Source of the DNA: Serratia odorifera
GTDB taxonomy: Bacteria > Pseudomonadota > Gammaproteobacteria > Enterobacterales > Enterobacteriaceae
NCBI RefSeq assembly: GCF_900635445.1
Contig: NZ_LR134117.1
Location: 2,170,001 to 2,234,000, forward strand
DNA: 64,000 nucleotides
Direction of reading: 5' to 3'
This document shows, one piece after another, positions 28,689 through 38,480 of the stretch. The notes under the pieces were generated by a model. The model did no database searches. It worked only from the letters and a program-made list of their open reading frames with translations, and had not been told where the DNA came from. Made by a program: the position numbers and the translations under genes. Position 1 is the first letter of the stretch, and each line of letters starts with the position of its first letter.

Positions 28689-29849
28689 TTAATCGAGGAT
28701 GATATGCGGATAAAAGCGTGACAGATCCTGGGTGATCGGTTCACGATCCTCTCGCAGGCCAATGCCACACGGCCGATCGTCCACCAGCCAACTGCCGATC
28801 AGCGTGTAGTTGCCGTCGAACTGTGGCAGCGGATGGAATTGCTGCACGATCATGCCTTCTTCGCCATACGGGCCGTCAACCCGCGCCACTTCCTGACCGT
28901 TTTTCACAATCTTGATGTTGGCGCCTTCGCGGGAGAACAGCGGTTTGACGACGTAGTGATCGAGCGTCGGGTGCCGATCTTCGGCAAAATAGGCCGGCAG
29001 CAGGTTCGGGTGATCCGGGAACATTTTCCACAGCATCGGCAACAGCGCCTTATTGGAGATAATGCTTTTCCAGGCGGGCTCCAGCCAGCGAACACCGGCG
29101 TCTTCCAGCTTGGTGGAGAACATTTCGCGCAGCATGAACTCCCAGGGATACAGTTTGAACAGGTTGCCGATGACCTGGTTTTGCAGATCGGTGAACTGGC
29201 CTTTTTCGCCGAGGCCAATCTCTTCCATAAACAGGAATTCGGTGGCGATGCCAGCCTCTTGCGCGCAGTCTTGCAAATATTGCACCGTACCGCGATCTTC
29301 CTCGCTGTCCTGACAGCAAGCCATATGCAGCAGCTGGAATCCGTGCTGAGCTTTCAGTTCGCCAAAACGTTCAATCAGTTTCTCTTGCAGGCTGTTGTAC
29401 TGGTCCGCCTGTGCGTCCAGTTTGCCGGCATTGATCTGGTCTTCCAGCCAGATCCACTGGAAGAACGCCGCCTCGTAAAGTGACGTTGGGGTATCGGCGT
29501 TGTTTTCCAGCAGTTTCGGTGGGTTAACGCCGTCATAGGCCAGATCGAGGCGTGAATAGAGCGACGGCGTATTGGTGCGCCATGAGCTGCGCACGAATTC
29601 CCAGGTGTGTTTCGGAATACGGAATTTGGCCAGCAGCTCATCGCTGTCGACCACGGTTTCAACCACTTGCAGGCACATCTGATGCAGTTCGGCGGTGGCG
29701 CTTTCGATCTCGTCGATTTGCGCTAGCGTGAACTGATAATAAGCGTCTTCCCGCCAATAGGGTTCGCCATACATGGTGTGGAAGTTGAAGCCGAATTCCG
29801 CCGCCTTTTCACGCCAGTCCGGGCGTTCTGCAATTGCAACGCGTTTCAT
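28689..29849 (-). CDS. ygiC: ATP-grasp protein YgiC (glutathionylspermidine synthase-like)
   Basis: 386 residues, homologous to the synthetase (ATP-grasp) half of Gsp. It starts MKRVAIAERPDWREKAAEFGF and contains the ATP-grasp segments VVKPLFSREGANI and GNYTLIGSWLVDDRPCGIGLRED. It lacks the amidase half, so it may form an amide bond with an unknown polyamine or peptide substrate. The 3-nt spacing to ygiB suggests translational coupling. Confidence 0.9.
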   Translation of the reverse strand: MKRVAIAERPDWREKAAEFGFNFHTMYGEPYWREDAYYQFTLAQIDEIESATAELHQMCLQVVETVVDSDELLAKFRIPKHTWEFVRSSWRTNTPSLYSRLDLAYDGVNPPKLLENNADTPTSLYEAAFFQWIWLEDQINAGKLDAQADQYNSLQEKLIERFGELKAQHGFQLLHMACCQDSEEDRGTVQYLQDCAQEAGIATEFLFMEEIGLGEKGQFTDLQNQVIGNLFKLYPWEFMLREMFSTKLEDAGVRWLEPAWKSIISNKALLPMLWKMFPDHPNLLPAYFAEDRHPTLDHYVVKPLFSREGANIKIVKNGQEVARVDGPYGEEGMIVQQFHPLPQFDGNYTLIGSWLVDDRPCGIGLREDREPITQDLSRFYPHIILD

Positions 29850-29852
29850 GCC

Positions 29853-30509
29853 TTAACCACCCATGCTGCGTGAGCCGGATGTCGCACTGCTGCGCTGCAT
29901 GCTGGTCTGCTTGGCAACCGACTCACCGAAGCCGCCGCGGGTGATGGTATTGGTCACCGGCGGTTTTGGCGCCATGGCGGTTTTTGGCACCGTCATGGTA
30001 CGCCCGCCGGCGGTGGCCGGACCGTAGTTCTTGCCGCTGGCGTCAACAAACTTGCCGTTCGCCGGGCTGGCCGGGTTTTTTGAGGTGAACAGCGGCTGCT
30101 GGGCAAAGCCGGAACCGCCCATCATGCGTCCCATCATGTAGCCGGCCATCAGCGGCATCCAGAAACTGCCGCTGCTTTGCGACTCGGCCGCCATGCCGGC
30201 CTGCGCCGGTGCCTGGGTACATTGCGCTTCACCGAATTCGGCCACGCAGTCTTCACGGCTGGCGTACTTCGGTGCGGTTTTTTCGGCTTCTTTCAATGCG
30301 TTGTTGTAAGCGGTGGTGCACTGCTCGCTCATCGACGGGTTACTGCGCGAACAGTCGTCGGCATTCTGGTACAGCGAGACCGTTTCATCCGTCTTTTCAC
30401 AGCCGGCCAGCATAAACACTGCGCTGATCGCCAAAGCCACCGGGGCAACGCGGTAGCTGCGCCAGGATTTGCGGAACGTCTCTTGGTTGATGTTTTTTGT
30501 CCGTTTCAT
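29853..30509 (-). CDS. ygiB: Lipoprotein YgiB (DUF1190)
   Basis: 218 residues. Signal peptide ending in a lipobox VFMLAGCEKTD, then a DUF1190 domain with conserved Cys pairs (NADDC, SEQC, REDC, AQC), a Gly/Met-rich patch (LMAGYMMGRMMGG) and a Ser/Gly-rich tail RSSATSGSRSMGG. Start taken at MKRTKNINQ (30509), which gives a plausible signal peptide; the frame is open further upstream. Forms an operon with ygiC. In E. coli this cluster adjoins tolC; here the dha genes separate them. Confidence 0.88.
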   Translation of the reverse strand: MKRTKNINQETFRKSWRSYRVAPVALAISAVFMLAGCEKTDETVSLYQNADDCSRSNPSMSEQCTTAYNNALKEAEKTAPKYASREDCVAEFGEAQCTQAPAQAGMAAESQSSGSFWMPLMAGYMMGRMMGGSGFAQQPLFTSKNPASPANGKFVDASGKNYGPATAGGRTMTVPKTAMAPKPPVTNTITRGGFGESVAKQTSMQRSSATSGSRSMGG

Positions 30510-30681
30510 CGTTGTTAATCCCATCGTGCGGGCTGTTTTCGCCCTTTCCCAGTAGTGGCGTAAGGATAGGGGAAAGATGCTCAAAATTAAAGCTGAATCC
30601 CAGGCCTGGCGCGACTCTTTACGCAGCTATACGTTTTGCTGTGCGCCAGTTCTCTTTACTGCTGAAAAAACACGCTTCGCT

Positions 30682-30770
30682 GTTTCAAAATGAAACCCCA
30701 GCTGCCGATTGGTGTTCCATAATGAAACAAAAAACCGGCTGATCGCCAAGTGATTGTGGCGTCGTATAGT
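30682..30770 (+). promoter_or_regulatory. Paired inverted repeats and promoter of dhaKLM
   Basis: GTTTCA-AAA-TGAAAC (30682-30696, perfect 6+6 repeat) and GTTCCA-TAA-TGAAAC (30714-30728, one mismatch) have centres 32 bp apart, three helical turns. Downstream is a good -10, TATAGT (30765-30770), with a poor -35 (ATCGCC), as expected for an activator-dependent promoter. The sites would fall near -56 and -88. DhaR is the likely binder (inference). The remaining part of the 310-bp ygiB-dhaK gap shows nothing else. Confidence 0.6.
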
Positions 30771-30819
30771 CACCGTTGACCACCCCCCGATCCCGCTGTC
30801 CCCTACAGAGGAGTTAACC

Positions 30820-31891
30820 GTGAAAAAGCTTATTAATCAGGTTGAAACAGTATTGGACGAGCAACTGCTCGGCCTGGGCGAAGCGCACCCCGAACTGCGG
30901 GTGCATCAGGATCCGCTGTTTGTCACCCGCGCCGATGGTCCGGTGGCGGGCAAGGTGGCGATCCTCTCCGGCGGCGGCAGTGGCCATGAACCGATGCACT
31001 GCGGTTTCGTTGGTGAGGGTATGCTCGACGGCGCCTGTCCGGGCGAGATTTTCACCTCGCCGACGCCGGACAAGATGTACGAATGCGGCTTGGCGATTGA
31101 CGGCGGCGCCGGTGTGCTGCTGCTGATCAAGAATTACACCGGCGACGTGCTGAATTTTGAAACCGCCACGGAGCTGCTGCACGACGGCGGCATACCGGTG
31201 GCAACGGTGCTGGTGGACGACGACGTGGCGGTGAAAGACAGCCTGTTTACCGCAGGACGGCGTGGCGTTGCCAATACCGTACTGATGGAAAAACTGCTTG
31301 GCGCGGCGGCACAGCGCGGCGATACGCTGGATGATCTGGTGACGCTGGGTCACCGCTTGAACAATCAGGGACATTCAATCGGCATTGCCCTGGGCGCCTG
31401 TACCGTACCCGCGGCCGGTAAACCGTCGTTTACGCTGGCGGAAAACCAGATGGAGTTCGGCGTGGGCATTCACGGCGAGCCGGGCATTGAACGGCGGCCA
31501 TTCACTACGCTTAACCACGCGGTGGATGACATGTTCCATACGTTGATAGAACACGGCAATTATCAGCGCACCTTGCGCGTCTGGCAGCGGGCGCAAGGCG
31601 AATGGCGCGATGATGTACAGGTAAAAAAGCCGCTGATGCGTGGCGATCGGGTGATTGCGCTGGTGAATAACCTGGGGGCGGACGCCACTGTCAGAGCTGT
31701 ACGGCGTTTACCACCGTCTGGCAGAGCGCTGTGCGGAGGCGGGAATCATCATCGAACGCAACCTGATCGGCGCATATTGCACTTCGCTGGACATGCAGGG
31801 CGTTTCCATCACGCTGTTGAAAGTGGACGATCCATTGTTGGCGCTGTGGGATGCGCCGGTGAAAACCCCTGCGCTACGTTGGGGCTGCTGA
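30820..31891 (+). CDS. dhaK: Dihydroxyacetone kinase subunit DhaK (one frame break)
   Basis: 356 residues after correction, the same as E. coli DhaK. It binds dihydroxyacetone covalently through His218 (GVGIHGEPGIERRP). GGGSGHEPMHCGF and IKNYTGDVLNFETA are also present. The start is GTG at 30820 behind AGAGGAG. One extra G at 31680/31681 shifts the frame at NNLGA; removing it restores NNLGATPLSELYG and the C-terminus CTSLDMQGVSITLLKVDD. With DhaL and DhaM it phosphorylates DHA using PEP through the PTS. Confidence 0.94.
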
Positions 31892-31900
31892 GGAGAACAG

Positions 31901-32529
31901 ATGATGCTGACAAAACAACAGGTGGTTGACTGGCTGATGCGCTGCGGCGAGGTCTTTGCCCGTGAACGAGACTTTCTGACTCAATTGGACACCGACATCG
32001 GCGATGCCGATCATGGCCTCAACATGAACCGTGGCTTTAATAAAGTGGTAGAAAACTGCCGTCGGTGGCGGACAAGGATATCGGTTTCATCCTGAAGAAC
32101 ACCGGCATGACGTTGCTGTCCAGCGTTGGCGGTGCGAGCGGTCCGCTGTTCGGCACGTTTTTCATTCGCGCCGCGCAGGCGGCCAATGCCAAGCAAAGTC
32201 TGGATCTGGCGGAATTGCAGCACATGATGCAGGAAGGGGTCGAGGGGGTGGTGATGCGGGGTAAGGCGGAGCCGGGCGATAAAACCATGTGTGACGCGTG
32301 GTGGCCGGTGGTCGGGAGCCTGCGGCAATCGGCGCAACAGCAACTGAGCGTGGCGCAAGCCTTGCAACGGGCGGCAGAGTGCGCGCAGCAGGCGGTGGAA
32401 GCAACGATTGCCATGCAGGCGCGCAAGGGGCGAGCCAGCTACCTCGGCGAGCGCAGCATCGGTCACCAGGATCCGGGTGCCACGTCGGTAATGTTGATGG
32501 TGAAAACGCTGGCGGAAATCGCCGCCTAG
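31901..32529 (+). CDS. dhaL: Dihydroxyacetone kinase ADP-binding subunit DhaL (one frame break)
   Basis: About 209 residues. The ADP-Mg site LDTDIGDADHGLN places D30, D35 and D37 exactly as in E. coli if the first ATG (31901) is used. It contains tightly held ADP that is rephosphorylated by DhaM. A missing A in the run 32052-32055 breaks the frame after NKVVE; restoring it gives NKVVEKLPSVADKDIGF. The rest, including ARKGRASYLGERSIGHQDPGA, is intact. RBS GAGGAG is shared with the end of dhaK. Confidence 0.93.
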
Positions 32530-32541
32530 GCGGGAGGCAAA

Positions 32542-33972
32542 ATGATCAATATCGTAGTGGTTTCTCACAGCGCGTTACTGGCGCAGGGCGTTCAGGCGCT
32601 GGCGCAACAGTTGATGCGCGGCGACGGCTGTAAACTGGCGCTGGCGGCGGGGGTTGATGATGAACAGCATCCCATCGGTACCGACGCGATAAAAGTCATG
32701 GCGGCGATTGAAGCGGTGGCAGACGGCGATGCCATCGTAGTGTTGATGGATTTGGGCAGCGCAGTGCTGAGCGCGGAAACCGCGCTGGAGCTGCTGGATC
32801 CGGCGTTGGCGGCCAAGGTATCGCTGTGCGCCGCGCCGCTGGTGGAGGGCACGCTGGCGGCGATCGTTGCGGCCAATTCAGGAGCCGGGCTGGAGCAGGT
32901 GTTGGCCGAAGCGCGTGGCGCATTACAGGCCAAGCAGGCGCAGTTGGGTGAAGCGACGCCAACCAGCAAATCGCTGAGCCTGCCGCTAAACCAGGGAAAA
33001 AGCGTCAGTTGGACGGTGCAAAATGCCCATGGCCTGCATGCACGCCCGGCAGCACGGCTGGCGGAAACGCTGGCGCCGTTCGATGCCGAACTGGTGCTGG
33101 AAAAGGCCGGCCAATGCGCCAATCCGCGCAGTTTGAATCAGTTGGCGCTGCTGCAGGTTCGCCAGGGTGATAGCGTGCGGCTGATCGCCAGCGGCACGCA
33201 GGCCGATCTGGCCCTGGCCGCTTTCCAGGCGCTGGCGGAACAGCATTTTGGCGAAACGGTTTCAGCTCACCAACAACCTTCGCTGCACGGCATTCCCGTG
33301 GAGGAGAGCGTCAGTAGCGGCCCGGTGTTGCAGGTTTACAGTTTCTGGCCGACGCTGGCGGAACGCAAGATCGGCGCTGACGACATTCTCAACGAGCAGC
33401 AGCGGCTGCGTGAAGCCTTGCAGCATACGCTGAGCGATTTGAACCGGCTGGCGGAGCGTACCGCGACCTTGATCGGCAAACCGCAGGCGGGAATATTCGG
33501 CGCGCACAGCATGTTGCTGGACGATCCGGATCTGCAACAGGCGGCCTATACGCGTATCGCCCAGCAGTTTTGCAGCGCTGAGCAGGCATGGCGGCAAGAG
33601 CTGGAGGCCATCGCCGCCGATTATCGCACGCTGGACGACGAGTATTTGCGCGCGCGCGAACTGGACGTGCGCGATATGCTGCGCCGTACCCTGAGCCATT
33701 TGCAGCGGCAGACTATTCCACCGATCGTCTTGACCACGCCGGCGATCCTGGTAATGGATGAGCTGATGCCGTCGGAAGTGGTGATGCTGGATCGCCGCAT
33801 GGTATTGGGCATTTGCCTGAGTGGCGGCCACGCGCTGTCACACAGCGCAATTCTGGCCAAGGCGATGGGCATTCCGATGGTGGTTGGCATGAGCGATTGT
33901 CTGAGCAAAACCCGTAGCGGTCAGCAAGCCATGCTGGATGCCGCGCGCGGCGTGCTGCAGCTCAGCCACTAG
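32542..33972 (+). CDS. dhaM: PTS-dependent dihydroxyacetone phosphotransferase DhaM
   Basis: 476 residues with three PTS modules: a mannose-type EIIA-like domain (His9 in VVVSHSALL), an HPr domain (His166 in NAHGLHARPAA) and an EI N-terminal-like domain ending in GGHALSHSAI (His434). It relays phosphate from the general PTS to DhaL-ADP. Length is close to E. coli DhaM (472). Its TAG stop overlaps the stop of the convergent dhaR within a single CTAG. Confidence 0.95.
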   Translation: MINIVVVSHSALLAQGVQALAQQLMRGDGCKLALAAGVDDEQHPIGTDAIKVMAAIEAVADGDAIVVLMDLGSAVLSAETALELLDPALAAKVSLCAAPLVEGTLAAIVAANSGAGLEQVLAEARGALQAKQAQLGEATPTSKSLSLPLNQGKSVSWTVQNAHGLHARPAARLAETLAPFDAELVLEKAGQCANPRSLNQLALLQVRQGDSVRLIASGTQADLALAAFQALAEQHFGETVSAHQQPSLHGIPVEESVSSGPVLQVYSFWPTLAERKIGADDILNEQQRLREALQHTLSDLNRLAERTATLIGKPQAGIFGAHSMLLDDPDLQQAAYTRIAQQFCSAEQAWRQELEAIAADYRTLDDEYLRARELDVRDMLRRTLSHLQRQTIPPIVLTTPAILVMDELMPSEVVMLDRRMVLGICLSGGHALSHSAILAKAMGIPMVVGMSDCLSKTRSGQQAMLDAARGVLQLSH

Positions 33973-35912
33973 GCGCGCAGCTTGAACTGGCGGATATCGA
34001 TTTGATAATGCTTTATTTTCCGCCACAACGTGGTGCGGCCGATCGCCAGCAATTGGGCCATTTCGTTTAACTGTCCACGGCTGACGCTGGCCGCGTGCAG
34101 GATCGCCTGACGTTCGGTTTCCGCCAGCGTGGGCGTGGTAATGGTCGGCGGGAGGTCAGACGCCAGCTGCTGGCCCAGCAGATGGGCGGGTAAATCCGCC
34201 AGTTGAATATGGTGGTTATGGCAGATCATGGCCGCGCGCTCCACCACGCCTTTCAGTTGCAGATCGTTGCCGGGCCACGGGTATAACCCGAGCTGGGTCA
34301 AGACGTCATGATCCACCCGGAAGCGGCATTGAAAATGCAATTCCAACGCGTGTAAATGATGGTGTACCAACAGCGGAATGTCGTCCAGACGCTGGCGTAG
34401 CGGCGGGATCAGGATTTCGAACGCCTGCAGGCTGTAAAACAGCTGGCGGCGGAAGCGGTTTTGCTGCACCAACAGCGGTAGATTGGCGGCGCTGGTGGCG
34501 ATGATGCGTACATCGACCGGGATCACCCGGTTGGAATTGAGTCGCATGACAATGCCGGTTTTCAGCACCTGCAACAGCGCTGATTGCATATCCGGCGGTA
34601 AATACTCAATCTGTTCCAGATACAGTGTGCCGCCGTTGGCCAGCTCGAATTTGCTTAATTGCCCGGCCCGCTCTTCGTTGGCATCGCTGCCCAGCAGATC
34701 GCGCAGGCCCTGCGCTTCGGGCATCAGTTGGCAGTTGAGGGCGATATACGGCCCGGCGGCGCGTTCGCTGGCATTGTGAATCGCCTGGCCCAGCAGCTCC
34801 TTGCCTACCCCCTCTTCACCACACAGCAAAATCGGCTGATTACCTTTGGCGGCCTGTTGGCCATAGCGGATCAGGCGGCGCATCTCCAGCGAGCCGGACG
34901 GCATTTGCTCAAAGGTATGGCTGACGCGGCCAAGCTGGCTGCTGACGTAACGGCGCAGCGGTTCCAGCGGATGCAGCAGGGCGATAAAGCCACAGTGGTT
35001 GCCGTCGGGGATCGGCTTCAAGGTCAGCAGCGTGGCGATAAACTGTTGCTGGTTTTCGAAGGTGACCTCCATATGCTGCAACGGTTGCCGCTGCTCGATG
35101 GCGCGCTTGAGCATTGCCGGCAGCGTCAGCAGTTGCGCCAGCGGTTTCCCCAGGCTGTGCTGAACGTCGAGTTTCAGCACTGCTGCCGCGCGCTGGTTGA
35201 GGTATTGCAGATAACCCCGGTGATCCCAGGCCATGACGCCATCGTCCACGCCGTCGAGCAAGCCATAAAGCTGGTTCAGGTGGCGGTTGGATTCAGCCAG
35301 TAAACCGTCGGCATTCAACGAATTGCCGATCTCGCGCGCCAGCGCCAGCGTCAGTGACAGGTCGCCGGCGGCGGCGGCGATGAGTTGACAGCCGAGCGCA
35401 ATGGCGCCGCGTTGACGGCCGCTGTTGTCATACACCGGTGTGGCGCAGAATGACCAGTCATGTAACGCCTCACGCACATGCTGCTTGCCGCTGACCTGAA
35501 TCGGATGCCCTTCGGACGCCGCCAGCGACGGCGCATTGGTGCCGATATCGCCTTCCGCCCAGTAAGCGCCGGGTAGCAAACCCAACTGCGCCAGCCGTTG
35601 GCATGTGGTGATATCGCCGCACTGCCACAGCATACAGCCGCTTTCATCGAGGATTATCAGCACGCAACGGCGTTGCTCCATGTATTCGTAAGCGTCCTCC
35701 AGCGCCGCCTGACCCAGCGTCAGCAAATCGTTTTTGCGCTGGCAGACGGAGCTGAAGGTGCTGCCCAGCGCGCGCTGGGGCGCCTTCCACACCGACGGGC
35801 GCATCAACGTGCGGCAACGCAGCCAGGAGGCATAAATGGCCGCTGGCGGACGCTGTGACGGCGGCAACGCGCCGTCAGCCATCAGGCGCTGCCAGAGTGG
35901 GAGATTCTCCAT
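33969..35912 (-). CDS. dhaR: Transcriptional activator DhaR
   Basis: 647 residues: an N-terminal GAF-type sensor (about 50-190), a PAS segment (about 200-310), a degenerate AAA+ domain (GEEGVGKE Walker A; Walker B-like TLYLEQI in place of TLFLDEI) and a C-terminal Fis-type HTH (LNEMAQLLAIGRTTLWRKIK). The GAFTGA loop that contacts sigma-54 is absent. This agrees with E. coli DhaR, which activates a sigma-70 promoter and is controlled by binding DhaK or DhaL. Here the gene is convergent with dhaKLM, whereas in E. coli it is divergent. Confidence 0.93.
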   Translation of the reverse strand: MENLPLWQRLMADGALPPSQRPPAAIYASWLRCRTLMRPSVWKAPQRALGSTFSSVCQRKNDLLTLGQAALEDAYEYMEQRRCVLIILDESGCMLWQCGDITTCQRLAQLGLLPGAYWAEGDIGTNAPSLAASEGHPIQVSGKQHVREALHDWSFCATPVYDNSGRQRGAIALGCQLIAAAAGDLSLTLALAREIGNSLNADGLLAESNRHLNQLYGLLDGVDDGVMAWDHRGYLQYLNQRAAAVLKLDVQHSLGKPLAQLLTLPAMLKRAIEQRQPLQHMEVTFENQQQFIATLLTLKPIPDGNHCGFIALLHPLEPLRRYVSSQLGRVSHTFEQMPSGSLEMRRLIRYGQQAAKGNQPILLCGEEGVGKELLGQAIHNASERAAGPYIALNCQLMPEAQGLRDLLGSDANEERAGQLSKFELANGGTLYLEQIEYLPPDMQSALLQVLKTGIVMRLNSNRVIPVDVRIIATSAANLPLLVQQNRFRRQLFYSLQAFEILIPPLRQRLDDIPLLVHHHLHALELHFQCRFRVDHDVLTQLGLYPWPGNDLQLKGVVERAAMICHNHHIQLADLPAHLLGQQLASDLPPTITTPTLAETERQAILHAASVSRGQLNEMAQLLAIGRTTLWRKIKHYQIDIRQFKLRA

Positions 35913-35998
35913 CGCGTTGCGTCCACAGGTTCACGGGGAAAGGATAATACTAAACCGAAGGGAGAGAGGCTGGCTGTGAACCGGCGAACATTCGGCAT

Positions 35999-36027
35999 AA
36001 AAAAGGGGCGTGGCTGACGCCACCCCC
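35999..36027 (-). terminator. Rho-independent terminator of tolC
   Basis: On the minus strand GGGGTGGCGTC-AGCCACGCCCC forms a strong hairpin followed by six T (toward 35999). Confidence 0.8.
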
Positions 36028-36050
36028 CGATATCGTGCCAGACCAGGCTA

Positions 36051-37563
36051 TCAGTTTTGGAACGGATTGCGCGGTTGGCTAGCGGTGGTGGCCGGTGCGC
36101 TGGTACGTGGCGCCGGTGCCGAGGACACGCTGCGACTGGCAGGTACTGGCGCGGTCGTCTGCTGCATTGGCGCGTTGTCCTGGTAGCCGTCGGCATAGGC
36201 GTCTTGTGCGCTGTTCTGCGGTGCCACGGCGTCTGGCGCGGTTGACACCGGTTTACCCAGCGCGCCGTTCAGCATCATCAGATCGTTTTCGTTCAGCGTG
36301 CCGAGCGCAGATTTGATGTTCAACTGGTTGATCAGATAGGTATAACGCGCATCGGACAGGTTGCGTTTGGCGTCATAAAGCTGAGTGGTGGCGTCAAGCA
36401 CGTCGACGATGGTGCGGGTGCCCACCTGATAGCCGGCTTCCATGGCATCCAGGGAGCTTTGCGCGGAGATCACCGCCTGTTTATACGCGTTGATGCTGCT
36501 GATCGAGGCATTGACGTTATTGAACGACGAACGCACGGTCTGCACCACCGTACGGTGCGAGCTTTCCAACTGTTCGCTGGCACCGACGAAGCTGTACTGC
36601 GCCTGCTTGACCTGAGAGTTGGTCTGGCCGCCGCTGTAAATCGGCAGATTGAAACTTACGCCGATCTTGTTCTGGCCAACGTCCGAATCCTCGGTACGAT
36701 TACGCGAGCCGCCGTTGTTGGTATTGGTAATACCGGTTGAGGCGCTCATGTCGATGGTCGGCATATAACCGGTCTGTGCGTATTTGATCTGCTCGCGGGC
36801 CAGATCCTGGCTCAGACGGGCGGACAGCAAGCTCAGGTTGCGCGCTTCGGCTTCCTTCAGCAGGTTATTAACCGCGTCCGGGCGCTTGGTGGCGAAGCTG
36901 TCGGTGTTCAGCGAGGCCAGTTCCGGATAGAAGGCGCCGGTGACCTGACGCAGCGATTCCAGCGCGTTGTCCAGCGCATTGCGGGCGCTGACTTCTGCCG
37001 CCAGCACGGTATCGTAATTGGATCGGGCGTTTTGCACGTCGGTAATGGCGACCAGGCCGACGTTAAAACGCTGGGTAGTCTGATCGAGCGTGCGGTACAC
37101 CGCATCTTTCTGCGCCTGGGTGTAGCTCAGGGTGTCAATCGCCTTCAATACGTTGAAGTAGGCGGTGGCGGTATTGAGAATCAGCTGCTGTTCAGCGGTC
37201 TGGAAGGTAACGTCGGAAATACCGGCGGTTTTTTCCTGCAGCGTCAGCGCACGCCATTTGGACATGTCAAAAATGGTCTGAGTCAGCGCCAGCGAGCCGC
37301 TGGTGGTATCGGAATTGGTATCTTTGATATCACGATAACCACTGCCGTAAGTATACCCGGCGGTCAAACCCAGCTGCGGCAGCAACGGGCTGCGCGATTC
37401 GTTGATTTTTTCGAATGCGGCATCACGGTCAGCGGCAGACTTGCGCAGATCCGGGTTACTTTCCCTCGCCTGTTTGTAAACCTGCAGCAGGTTCTCTGCC
37501 TGGCTCATTGCACTGAAGCCGCCCAGGCTCAGTCCGATAAGAAGGGGGGAGCAGTTTCTTCAT
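36051..37563 (-). CDS. tolC: Outer-membrane efflux channel TolC (frame break in signal peptide)
   Basis: About 503 residues including a signal peptide. The mature part begins AENLLQVYKQARESNPDLRKSAADRDAAFEKI and has the two repeated OEP domains of the trimeric channel-tunnel. The C-terminus is a long Pro/Ala/Ser-rich tail (APVPASRSVSSAPAPRTSAP), typical of the poorly conserved end. The start codon is at 37561-37563. One extra C (G run 37544-37549 on the plus strand) breaks the signal peptide after MKKLLP; without it the leader reads MKKLLPLLIGLSLGGFSAMS. TolC serves AcrAB-type pumps and type I secretion. Confidence 0.95.
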
Positions 37564-37847
37564 TTGCATTCCTTGTTGTGCAGCAATATTGGTATGTTAG
37601 CGCTGACGATAGTCGAAATAGTTGCCGATTCTAACAGAGTCTTCGGTTCGCATAAGGTGGCTGAATGTGCCATCCGCGGGAACTTTTATCTTTCGAATGC
37701 CCTGTGAGCACTGGCTGAAATGCCTGCGCACTTCGCACCTGATATCATGGTCAACAATCTACCACAAAGCGGCGAAAGAAAGTCTCGCCGTTTCTGTCAT
37801 CAAAACTGTTTATTTTATCGGCATACTCACGCAGGAGAAGAGTGCTT
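37564..37847. promoter_or_regulatory. Divergent promoter region tolC / nudF
   Basis: 284 bp without a gene. It presumably holds the tolC promoters and the nudF-yqiB-cpdA-yqiA-parE promoter. I looked for a Mar/Sox/Rob box near tolC and saw no convincing match. Confidence 0.3.
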
Positions 37848-38480
37848 ATGAGCCGTCCGCAGCCTACGCCCGTTACTTTCGATAAAAATGATGTAGAAAT
37901 TATTGCACGTGACACGCTTTATCGTGGTTTTTTTTCACTCAATTTATACCGTTTTCGTCACCGGTTGTTCAATGGCGAGATGAGCGGCGAGGTCCGACGC
38001 GAGATTTTTGAACGCGGGCACGCCGCGGTGCTGCTGCCTTACGACCCACAGCGCGACCAGGTGGTACTGGTGGAACAACTGCGCATCGCCGCGGTCGATA
38101 CTTCCGAGTCCCCCTGGTTACTGGAAATGGTGGCGGGCATGATCGAAGTCGGTGAAAGCGTTGAGGATGTCTGTCGCCGAGAAGCGCTGGAGGAGGCGGG
38201 CATTGTGGTTGGGCGCTGCAAGCCGGTACTGAGCTACCTCGCCAGCCCGGGCGGCACCAGCGAACGGCTGTCGATTATGGTGGGCGAAGTGGACGCCAGC
38301 ACCGCAGAAGGCATCCATGGGCTGGCTGAAGAGAATGAAGATATCCGAGTCCATGTGGTGAGCCGCGAACAGGCTTACCGTTGGGTTGAAGAGGGCGCGA
38401 TTGATAATGCGGCATCGGTGATTGCATTGCAGTGGCTGGCGTTGCACCATGAATCGCTCAGAGCAGAGTGGATCAAGTAA
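37848..38480 (+). CDS. nudF: ADP-ribose pyrophosphatase
   Basis: 210 residues. The Nudix box GMIEVGESVEDVCRREALEEAGI lies at 97-119. It hydrolyses ADP-ribose to AMP and ribose-5-P. ATG 37848 (MSRPQPTPVTFDKNDVEII) is chosen; a GTG at 37842 is closer to AGGAG but adds only two residues. First gene of the run nudF-yqiB-cpdA-yqiA-parE. Confidence 0.94.
   Translation: MSRPQPTPVTFDKNDVEIIARDTLYRGFFSLNLYRFRHRLFNGEMSGEVRREIFERGHAAVLLPYDPQRDQVVLVEQLRIAAVDTSESPWLLEMVAGMIEVGESVEDVCRREALEEAGIVVGRCKPVLSYLASPGGTSERLSIMVGEVDASTAEGIHGLAEENEDIRVHVVSREQAYRWVEEGAIDNAASVIALQWLALHHESLRAEWIK

Noticed and set aside
31680..32055. Programmed frameshifting in dhaK, dhaL or rpoD
   Set aside because: No slippery heptamer with downstream structure is seen, the indels vary in sign, and other genes show the same homopolymer pattern.
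36051..37563. Leaderless cytosolic TolC variant starting at the in-frame MSQAENLL
   Set aside because: A complete signal peptide appears upstream once one base is removed from the G6 run at 37544-37549.
37564..37847. Mar/Sox/Rob box upstream of tolC
   Set aside because: Only partial matches to the degenerate consensus were found, not better than chance by eye.
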